A DNA stretch of 7,975 bases from Bacteroidota bacterium (GTDB lineage: Bacteria > Bacteroidota > Ignavibacteria > SZUA-365 > JAADGX01), in the NCBI GenBank assembly GCA_024276335.1, contig JAJRXL010000154.1, positions 1 to 7,975 on the forward strand, in the 5' to 3' direction. The notes under the pieces were generated by a model. The model saw only the letters and a list, made by a program, of their open reading frames with translations. It did not search any database and was not told the origin of the DNA. The translations under genes and the position numbers were made by a program. Shown here piece after piece: positions 1-5,479 of the stretch; within the stretch, counting starts at the first letter, position 1, and every line of letters starts with the position of its first letter.

Positions 1-1259
1 CGGTTGGGCGCCAGGGGACCGATACCTCCGATCTGGATGGCGATGGAAGAAAAGTTCGCAAAGCCGCACAAGGCAAACGTGGCCATCGTGATGGCTTTTT
101 CCGATACTAGCACACCGTTTTTAATCATTTCCGACATCTCGAGGTAGGCGACGAACTCGTTGAGAACGATCTTGGTGCCGACCAGGCTTCCCACCTGGAA
201 GGATTCCTGCCAGGGCACGCCGATGCCGTAGGCGAGGAATTGGAGAACGAGGCCGAAAATCAGCTCGAGGCTGAGGGGCTTTCCGAAGGCGTCCATGCAG
301 ACGGCGTTGAGACCCGTCAGCCCGCCCACGTACCCGAGGACGTAATTCATCAGGGCGATGAATGCAATAAACGCGATGAGCATGGCCCCGACGTTGAGTG
401 CCAGTTTCAAACCATCGGCGGCTCCTGAGGCGGCGGCGTCGATCACGTTGTCGGCGTTCTTGATCCTGGGGATATGCACGGTGCCGCGGGTCTTGGGTTC
501 GCCGGTTTCCGGGTAGAGGATCTTCGAGATGATCAGGGCGCCGGGTGCCGCCATGATACTGGCGCCGAGAAGTTGTCCGGCGAATTTCACCTGGGCGGCG
601 TTCATGCTCAGGCCGTGAAGCTCCGAATAGGAATAGCTGAGCATCTGCACGTACGCGGCCATTACGCCCCCGGCGATGGTCGCCATGCCTCCGGTCATGA
701 CGGTAAGAAGTTCGGAGCGCGTGAGGTCGGGGAGGAACGGGCGAATGAGGAGCGGCGCTTCGGTCTGGCCGACGAAAACGTTGGCGGCATTGGACAGCGA
801 CTCCGCTCCCGAAGTGCCGAGCAGGCGGGTCATGATCCACGCAAATGCCTGCACGATTTTCTGCATTACGCCCAGGTAGTACATCACCGACATGAGCGAC
901 GCGAAGAAGATGATGGTTGGAAGAACCTGGAAGGCGAAGAAGAAGCCCAGCGAATCCTCGAAGCCCGGGCTGATGGCAAGGTTGCCGAACACGAACCTTG
1001 CGCCCTCGAAGGTGAAGTTCAGCACCTTGACGAAAATACGACTGGCAATCACGAAAGAGAGTTTCGGCCAGCCGAGGGGCGACCAGATATGCGCCAGGGA
1101 ATCGCCGCGCAGGACAAGCACCGCGAATACTATCTGAAGTCCCAGTCCGCCCAGCACCAGCCTCAGGCTGATGCGTTTCCTGTTGTTGGAAAAAGCATAG
1201 GCGATGCCGAGAATCAGCAGGAGGCCCAGTATGCCGCGCAGGAGTGATTCCAGCGTCAT
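1..1259 (-). CDS. nupC: Concentrative nucleoside transporter (CNT/NupC family), 3' end cut by window edge
   Basis: Inner-membrane Na+- or H+-coupled symporter that brings nucleosides into the cell. Reading back from ATG at 1259, 419 codons are open to the window edge with no stop. The CNT family is usually about 400-430 residues, so only a short tail should be missing. The protein is strongly hydrophobic throughout. Family signatures are all present: GQTEAPL at residues 164-170, LNEFVAY at 366-372, and FANFSSIAIQIGGIGP at 400-415. The Gln/Thr/Glu of the first, the Glu of the second and the F-x-N-x-x-S of the third match nucleoside-contacting positions known from CNT structures. The start codon overlaps the tdk stop as ATGA, and no clear Shine-Dalgarno precedes it, so translation is probably coupled to tdk. 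The CNT assignment is firm. Exact substrate range and coupling ion cannot be read from the sequence; the neighbours suggest pyrimidine nucleosides. Confidence 0.95.
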   Translation of the reverse strand, partial: MTLESLLRGILGLLLILGIAYAFSNNRKRISLRLVLGGLGLQIVFAVLVLRGDSLAHIWSPLGWPKLSFVIASRIFVKVLNFTFEGARFVFGNLAISPGFEDSLGFFFAFQVLPTIIFFASLMSVMYYLGVMQKIVQAFAWIMTRLLGTSGAESLSNAANVFVGQTEAPLLIRPFLPDLTRSELLTVMTGGMATIAGGVMAAYVQMLSYSYSELHGLSMNAAQVKFAGQLLGASIMAAPGALIISKILYPETGEPKTRGTVHIPRIKNADNVIDAAASGAADGLKLALNVGAMLIAFIAFIALMNYVLGYVGGLTGLNAVCMDAFGKPLSLELIFGLVLQFLAYGIGVPWQESFQVGSLVGTKIVLNEFVAYLEMSEMIKNGVLVSEKAITMATFALCGFANFSSIAIQIGGIGPLAPN

Positions 1260-1834
1260 GGCGCGCTCGTAAATGGTGTATAGCACCTGCGACAGCGGGC
1301 CTCGTAGAGTCCTTTCGCCCCGACCAGGACGCGCTCCTTCCCTCCGCTGATGCGCTGGGTTCGGTTTGCGGGATTGCCGCACACCATGCAGATAGCCAGG
1401 GTCTTGGTGATGTATTCGGCCACCGCCAGGAGCTGCGGCATGGGTTCGAAGGGATTGCCCAGGTAATCCTGGTCGAGACCGGCCACGATGACCCGCTTGC
1501 CCATGTCCGCCAGGTCCTGGCAGACGCCCACCAGCGATTCGTCGAAGAACTGGGCCTCGTCGATGGCAATCACGTGGGCGTCGCCCGACTGCTCCGGTAT
1601 CTCGGAAGCACGCTCGATGACGACGGAGGGAAGCGACTGGTCGCTGTGCGAAACGATGTATTCTTCGGCGTATCGCTTGTCGATCGAGGGTTTGAAAATT
1701 GCCACGTTGAGCCGGGCGATTTCCGCCCGTCGTACCCGGCGGATGAGCTCTTCCGTTTTGCCGCTGAACATGCTACCGCAGATGACCTCGATCCAGCCGG
1801 TTTCGCGCGGCTGGTTACTGGGGGATGTTTCCAT
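1256..1834 (-). CDS. tdk: Thymidine kinase (type II, zinc-containing)
   Basis: Cytosolic salvage enzyme that phosphorylates thymidine (and deoxyuridine) with ATP to give dTMP/dUMP. The 192-residue product matches the usual length of about 190-200. Visible motifs are the P-loop GSMFSGKT at residues 20-27, the Walker B/catalytic segment DEAQFF at 92-97 (Glu93 the likely base), GLDQDYLGNPFEPM at 119-132, and two zinc-ligand Cys pairs, C149/C152 and C181/C184. The frame stays open upstream to 1990, but that part is antisense-quality sequence inside cda and unlike the family. ATG at 1834 puts WIEVICGSMFSGKT at the expected distance from the start. The gene overlaps the end of cda by 20 bp and its TGA overlaps the nupC ATG. 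No strong Shine-Dalgarno is seen before 1834, consistent with translational coupling to cda. Confidence 0.96.
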   Translation of the reverse strand: METSPSNQPRETGWIEVICGSMFSGKTEELIRRVRRAEIARLNVAIFKPSIDKRYAEEYIVSHSDQSLPSVVIERASEIPEQSGDAHVIAIDEAQFFDESLVGVCQDLADMGKRVIVAGLDQDYLGNPFEPMPQLLAVAEYITKTLAICMVCGNPANRTQRISGGKERVLVGAKGLYEARCRRCYTPFTSAP

Positions 1835-2240
1835 GGGGGAATGATGTCGGTAAAAACGGTTTCGGGTACAGGGAGCCCAGGGTGGTCCTGGTGAATGTGC
1901 CGTCTTGCCTGCCGAGAATGATTTCAAGGTTCGGGTTGAAATCAGCCAGCGCCTGGCGGCAGGCGCCGCAAGGAGGAGTTTCCTCGGCATCGGAGACGAC
2001 CGCGACCGCCACGAAATCCTTTATTCCCCTGGATACAGCCGTGAACAGCGCCGTCCGTTCGGCGCAGCACGTCAGGGAAAACGAGCTGATTTCAACGTTA
2101 CAGCCGGTGATGATTGTACCGTCGCGGGCGAGAAGGGCGGCGCCCACCCTGAATTTCGAATACGGACTGTGCGAGCGCTCCCGGGCTGAGCGCGCGCTGC
2201 GAACAAGTTCTTCGGCCGGTATGTCGTCGGTACGTTTCAT
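1815..2240 (-). CDS. cdd: Cytidine deaminase
   Basis: Zinc hydrolase that deaminates cytidine and deoxycytidine to uridine and deoxyuridine in pyrimidine salvage. The product is 141 residues, in the usual range for the small tetrameric (Bacillus-type) enzyme. Substrate-binding GCNVE lies at residues 46-50. The catalytic Cys-Ala-Glu (C59, A60, E61) and PPCGAC (C91 and C94) supply the three zinc ligands and the proton-shuttling Glu. An N-terminal helix and YSKFRVGAAL at 27-36 are also typical. A longer reading from 2345 is open, but the added residues do not resemble the family and MKRTDD at 2240 fits the known N-terminus. It is the first gene of the cda-tdk-nupC operon; its last 20 bases also encode the start of tdk. 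No clear Shine-Dalgarno precedes the ATG, and a possible promoter sits almost directly on it. Confidence 0.96.
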   Translation of the reverse strand: MKRTDDIPAEELVRSARSARERSHSPYSKFRVGAALLARDGTIITGCNVEISSFSLTCCAERTALFTAVSRGIKDFVAVAVVSDAEETPPCGACRQALADFNPNLEIILGRQDGTFTRTTLGSLYPKPFLPTSFPHGNIPQ

Positions 2241-2246
2241 TGGCAA

Positions 2247-2275
2247 AAGATATCCAACTCCCCGTGCATATGCAA
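2247..2275 (-). promoter_or_regulatory. Possible sigma70-like promoter of the cda-tdk-nupC operon
   Basis: On the minus strand TTGCAT (2275-2270) and TATCTT (2252-2247) are separated by 17 bp. They match the -35 box at 3 of 6 and the -10 box at 4 of 6 bases. Transcription would begin at about 2240, the A of the cda ATG, so the message would be leaderless or nearly so. That agrees with the missing Shine-Dalgarno. A perfect 10-bp palindrome, TGCATATGCA (2265-2274), overlaps the -35 box. The match is weak and the call is tentative. Confidence 0.25.
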
Positions 2276-2543
2276 AGCCGGGCCGGAGAGAAACGCTTCC
2301 TGCTTGTCGCGGTTGCGGGCCGAAATCAACGATTGATGCAAGCATGGCCCGGTTGCGGGGCGCTTCAGAAACCTCGTTATCGCGAGAGCGAATCCCGAAG
2401 CAATCCGTGAATTCCGACGAAGCTGTTCTATCTGCCGTGGCCGGATTTACAATGAAAAAAAGGAAACCGGGTGGTAAAGCATCCTGAAATAATTACACTT
2501 CTCGTCGTCGATGTTCTTGCGCAAAGATGGGAAGATATCTAAG

Positions 2544-2564
2544 TTCATTATGACGGGTAATGAA
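2544..2564. promoter_or_regulatory. Perfect inverted repeat TTCATTA-N7-TAATGAA, possible operator
   Basis: Two perfect 7-bp arms separated by 7 bp (spacer TGACGGG) lie 75 bp upstream of the transglycosylase start codon, in the A+T-rich part of the divergent region. The size, symmetry and position suit a binding site for a dimeric regulator. No T-run follows, so a terminator is unlikely. The regulator is unknown, and chance occurrence cannot be excluded from one sequence. Confidence 0.35.
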
Positions 2565-2638
2565 AGACGAGATGTTGTTTCCCGGGATTACACAGTAAGA
2601 GGTAAACTATCGCTACCACCACCAACAACCGCGGGATC

Positions 2639-5356
2639 ATGAAAGGAGTAATGACAGTTACGGGATCGATTCTCGTCTCCGTCATTCTCTTCGGTTGCGC
2701 TTCTTCCGTCCCCTCATATCGTCCTCTCTATCCTCGCAAAGCCATCGCCGTTCCGGGCGAACAAGTCGCGGACACGCTGAAAGACTCGTACGAGATCGTG
2801 GAGTTTGAGGCAGGGGAAAGCGTGGAGGATATTAATATCTCGGACCGGGGAACGCATTTCGATTCCGTCCAGGCAAAGATCGACAGGGTGAAAAAGCTGG
2901 TGAGCCGGGGCGACACCGTGCAGGCGGCCCGTGTCCTGGAAACGGCGTACGCGGAACTGAACCACCTGAGTTACTACCCGGAAATCGAGTCCGATCCCGT
3001 GTTCGTGGCGTTGTCGCAGCGGGTGCTCGGCTTATACGAAGCAATTTTGCCCGGCATCGACGAAGCAGATTTCGAAGTTTCGATTTCAGCCGTGCGCGAG
3101 CGTATCGCCGGCCTGGTTGATTCCATCAGCCTGGAAAATGTCCACTTCGTTTCTCCTCCGGAAACCACCGTCCCTCTTCCCTTGAACGAGGACGTGGAAC
3201 GGAACATCGTGTACCTGACCACCAAGGGCAGGAGGCATTTCAAGAGATGGCTGGAGCGGTCGGGAAAGTATTTCCCCATGATGCGGGAAATCTTCCGGGA
3301 AGAAGGGGTGCCCGCGGAATTGCTCTCGCTCAGCATGATCGAGAGCGGTCTCAATCCCACGGCGCGTTCGTGGGCGCATTGCGTGGGGTTATGGCAATTC
3401 CTGAAATCCACCGGCCAGCTCTACGGCCTGGAAGGAGACTGGTGGTGCGACGACCGGCGCGACCCCGAGAAATCCACCCGCGCCGCCGCCCGGCACCTGA
3501 AAGACCTTTATAATCGTTACAACGATTGGCATCTCGCCCTCGCCGCGTACAACGCCGGCCCCGGCCGTATCGACCGCGCCTTGCGACGGTACAAGGGGGA
3601 AAAGCCCACTTTCTGGGATATCAAGGACAAGCTTCCCAAGGAAACCCGTAACTACGTTCCCATTTACATTGCCGCCACGCTCCTAACGCTCAACGCGCAG
3701 GATTATGGATTCACCGACGTCCGGTACCAGGACACGCTGAAGTACGAGATCGTGTACGTGGACGATACCTATGACCTGGATTCTCTGGCGAATCGCATCG
3801 GCGTGGAAGTGACGGAACTCCGTGATCTCAACCCCCACATCCTGCAAGATGTCACTCCTCCGAATCGCAAGCACTTTCCCGTACGCGTGCCGGTGGGCAA
3901 AGCCGAAGTGTTACGGCAGCAGTTAGCTTCGATTCCGGTTTCTTCCCGGCCGCAGTACCGCGTACATCTCGTGAAGCGCCGCGAGACGTTGTATTCCATT
4001 TCCAGGAAATACAAGGTCAGCATCTCGACGCTGGCGAAGGTCAATCATATCAAGGCCCGCAACCGGTTGAAGATCGGGCAGCGCATCATGGTTCCCATTC
4101 CCGCTTCCGCCTTGCGCAAGGCAAATATTGCCAAGGTCGAGAAGCCCGCATCCAAAACGAACGACGCCGATTCGAAACAATTCAAGAGAACGCGGGGCCG
4201 GACCCAGCTCGTGCACGCCGTGAAAAGGGGCGAAACTCTCGGGCGGATTGCCAGGAAATATCACGTGCGGATCAGCGACCTCATGGCGTGGAACGACATG
4301 AAGCCGGAAGATATCATTCGCACTGGTGACGAGCTCGTCGTGTGGGTCAGGAAAAAGGCGAAGCAGAATACCGCCGCGGGTTCCCCGAACGAGATCGCCG
4401 CGGCGAAGGAAACACCACACCCGTCTTCCACCCGACGCTACCACCGCATCCGGGCGGGCGAGACCCTGTCCGCGATTGCGGAACAGTACAATGTTAGCAT
4501 CGAGAAACTCCAGGAATGGAATGATCTCAAGGGCACCGATATCAAGGCAGGGAAACTCCTCCAGGTCGGGGTGCTGGGCGCGAAAGACGGAGGAACGGGG
4601 AAGACAGCTTCGAAGCACGTGCCGGAGACTGCCGAGGTTCGGAGCGGGGCCGTTTCACACATCGTACGAAAAGGCGAATCGCTCGGCGATATCGCCGCCC
4701 GGTATTCCGTTTCCATCAACCAGCTACGGACCTGGAACTCACTCAGCGGCGACCTCATCAAGGCCGGTCAATCGCTGGTTATCCATGTCGCACCCGAACG
4801 GGATGGTGCGGTGCAGAACTCCGCGGAGACCTCTCGTTCGGACGCTGCTCCCGCAGGGCGCAAGGAGCGCCCCGCAACGTACACGGTCGAGCATGGTGAC
4901 AACCTGTTCCGTATTTCGCAGGAATTTCACGTCACGGTTGACGACCTGGTAAAGTGGAACGGCCTCGAATCTTCGGTGATTAACGCCGGTGTGGTGCTCA
5001 GGCTTTACCCGCCTGAAACTGCGAGGGAGGAATTCCTTTACCACACCGTCCGGCGGGGAGAAACGCTGTACGCCATCGCCAACAAGTATGGAGTTTCGGT
5101 TGGTGAAATACGGGAATTAAACGGTTTGAACAACGGCATGATCCGCATCGGGGCAAGGTTAAAAATCCCCGCGGTCGGTTCGGGCGAAGCGGCAAGGGCG
5201 GGTCGAACCTCGCCCCTCGCAAAGACCTACATCGTCAAGAAGGGCGATACACTATTCAGCATATCCCGCACCCTGGAGGTCTCGGTAGAAGACCTGAAGA
5301 AGTGGAACAAGTTGGGCGCGGTCCTCCCCGAAGGGAAAATACTCCTCTATTACTGA
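2639..5356 (+). CDS. mltD: MltD-like membrane-bound lytic transglycosylase with seven LysM repeats (lipoprotein)
   Basis: Envelope enzyme expected to cleave peptidoglycan glycan strands, leaving 1,6-anhydro-MurNAc ends. Residues 1-20 are a lipoprotein signal peptide with lipobox LFGC and Cys20 as the lipidation site. Residues 21-200 are the helical N-terminal region usual in long MltD proteins. The SLT domain spans about 205-350: catalytic Glu235 in SMIESGLNP, GLWQF at 250-254, AAYNAGPGR at 302-310, and a conserved NYVP at 338-341. A degenerate LysM-like segment (about 366-418) precedes seven clear LysM repeats at about 440-486, 524-570, 601-645, 672-717, 747-790, 801-843 and 863-904. Ser/Thr/Lys-rich linkers of 10-40 residues join them. 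At 905 residues it is about twice E. coli MltD (452, two LysM). ATG 2639 is the first start after an in-frame TAA (2603) and keeps Lys2 for the signal peptide. ATG 2651 is the alternative. The family is certain; the symbol denotes family only. Confidence 0.95.
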   Translation: MKGVMTVTGSILVSVILFGCASSVPSYRPLYPRKAIAVPGEQVADTLKDSYEIVEFEAGESVEDINISDRGTHFDSVQAKIDRVKKLVSRGDTVQAARVLETAYAELNHLSYYPEIESDPVFVALSQRVLGLYEAILPGIDEADFEVSISAVRERIAGLVDSISLENVHFVSPPETTVPLPLNEDVERNIVYLTTKGRRHFKRWLERSGKYFPMMREIFREEGVPAELLSLSMIESGLNPTARSWAHCVGLWQFLKSTGQLYGLEGDWWCDDRRDPEKSTRAAARHLKDLYNRYNDWHLALAAYNAGPGRIDRALRRYKGEKPTFWDIKDKLPKETRNYVPIYIAATLLTLNAQDYGFTDVRYQDTLKYEIVYVDDTYDLDSLANRIGVEVTELRDLNPHILQDVTPPNRKHFPVRVPVGKAEVLRQQLASIPVSSRPQYRVHLVKRRETLYSISRKYKVSISTLAKVNHIKARNRLKIGQRIMVPIPASALRKANIAKVEKPASKTNDADSKQFKRTRGRTQLVHAVKRGETLGRIARKYHVRISDLMAWNDMKPEDIIRTGDELVVWVRKKAKQNTAAGSPNEIAAAKETPHPSSTRRYHRIRAGETLSAIAEQYNVSIEKLQEWNDLKGTDIKAGKLLQVGVLGAKDGGTGKTASKHVPETAEVRSGAVSHIVRKGESLGDIAARYSVSINQLRTWNSLSGDLIKAGQSLVIHVAPERDGAVQNSAETSRSDAAPAGRKERPATYTVEHGDNLFRISQEFHVTVDDLVKWNGLESSVINAGVVLRLYPPETAREEFLYHTVRRGETLYAIANKYGVSVGEIRELNGLNNGMIRIGARLKIPAVGSGEAARAGRTSPLAKTYIVKKGDTLFSISRTLEVSVEDLKKWNKLGAVLPEGKILLYY
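2642..2648 (+). promoter_or_regulatory. Shine-Dalgarno-like AAAGGAG lying between two candidate starts of mltD
   Basis: AAAGGAG falls just after ATG 2639 and ends two bases before the in-frame ATG 2651. It is inside the coding sequence if 2639 is used and unusually close if 2651 is used. Nothing better precedes 2639. The Lys encoded between the two starts is the only positive charge in front of the hydrophobic signal segment, which favours 2639. The motif may simply be coding sequence (Lys-Gly-Val). Confidence 0.3.
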
Positions 5357-5381
5357 ACGGACATTGTTTGAGCGCACTGTT

Positions 5382-5416
5382 CCCCCCTGCTTCCACGGCG
5401 CGGGGGTGTTTCTTTT
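5382..5416 (+). terminator. Probable intrinsic terminator after mltD
   Basis: CCCCC (5382-5386) pairs with GGGGG (5402-5406). After one C/C mismatch, TGC (5388-5390) pairs with GCG (5398-5400) including one T-G wobble, leaving a 7-base loop. A T-rich tract (TGTTTCTTTT, 5407-5416) follows. The hairpin begins 25 bp after the mltD stop codon. Shape and place fit a rho-independent terminator, although the tract is broken by G and C. Confidence 0.5.
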
Positions 5417-5435
5417 CCCCTGACAGTTGTATCTT

Positions 5436-5445
5436 AGGAAGGTGG
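5436..5445 (+). promoter_or_regulatory. Strong ribosome binding site AGGAAGGTGG
   Basis: This purine-rich Shine-Dalgarno stretch is the best in the window. It sits 3-6 bases before ATG 5449, the ideal distance, but that ATG opens only an 8-codon frame. It is 34 bases from the TTG at 5480 that begins the LCP frame, too far to serve that start directly. Confidence 0.6.
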
Positions 5446-5448
5446 AAC

Positions 5449-5475
5449 ATGATCACTTTCCCAGACCCGAACTGA
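5449..5475 (+). CDS. Eight-codon mini-ORF (MITFPDPN) in front of the LCP gene
   Basis: ATG 5449 has a near-ideal ribosome binding site and runs eight codons to TGA (5473-5475), four bases before the TTG start of the LCP gene. It could be a leader peptide whose translation allows re-initiation downstream. Alternatively, it is the true start of the LCP protein, separated from its frame by a one-base error: removing one base would join MITFPDP to the LCP frame in front of its basic, hydrophobic anchor. No codon pattern suggests an amino-acid attenuator. Sequence alone does not decide between these. Confidence 0.35.
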   Translation: MITFPDPN

Positions 5476-5479
5476 CCAG

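Larger units (their letters stand above)
2241..2638. other. Divergent intergenic region between cda and the transglycosylase gene
   Basis: This 398-bp stretch separates two divergently transcribed genes and must hold both promoters. The left part is G+C-rich and contains the possible cda promoter. It also has a near-repeat of 13 bp: CGGTTGCGGG at 2310-2319 and again at 2350-2359, exactly 40 bp apart. The right part (about 2440-2580) is more A+T-rich, as expected of a promoter, but no convincing -35/-10 pair or Bacteroidota-type -33/-7 pair was found for the plus-strand gene. A 21-bp inverted repeat (2544-2564) is the clearest regulatory candidate. A second pair of 7-bp arms, TCTCGTC (2500-2506) and GACGAGA (2566-2572), flanks it. 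No believable gene, tRNA or riboswitch is seen. Confidence 0.7.

Noticed and set aside
474..1247. Plus-strand open frame of 257 codons antisense to nupC
   Set aside because: It is the reverse-strand shadow of the transporter. The His/Glu/Arg-rich product shows no motif, and no ribosome binding site is evident.
121..1569. Long minus-strand open frame (482 codons) across nupC and tdk
   Set aside because: It lies in another frame of two genes with unmistakable CNT and thymidine kinase motifs. Its product is Arg/Pro/Ser-rich low-quality sequence with no domain, typical of G+C-rich shadow frames.
1835..1990. N-terminal extension of thymidine kinase back to 1990
   Set aside because: The 52 extra residues lie inside cda in another frame and do not resemble the family. 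ATG 1834 gives the normal length.
2241..2345. N-terminal extension of cytidine deaminase back to 2345
   Set aside because: The 35 extra residues are unlike the family; the normal N-terminus begins at ATG 2240.
1825..2487. Plus-strand open frame of 220 codons over cda and the intergenic region
   Set aside because: Most of it is antisense to cda, and the part beyond cda has no signature or ribosome binding site.
2452..2487. Mini-ORF MKKRKPGGKAS in the divergent region
   Set aside because: It has only 11 codons with no Shine-Dalgarno and no recognisable role; likely chance in an A-rich patch.
2500..2620. Possible promoter boxes for mltD (TTGCGC..TATCTA; TTGTTT..TAAACT)
   Set aside because: Spacers of 13 and 22 bp are outside the workable range, and the boxes match poorly.
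3923..4618. Minus-strand open frame of 231 codons inside mltD
   Set aside because: Antisense shadow of the LysM region, with no coherent domain.
3956..5353. Possible tandem DNA repeats in the LysM region
   Set aside because: The repeats are at protein level only. The nucleotide sequences are too diverged to be called a DNA repeat array.
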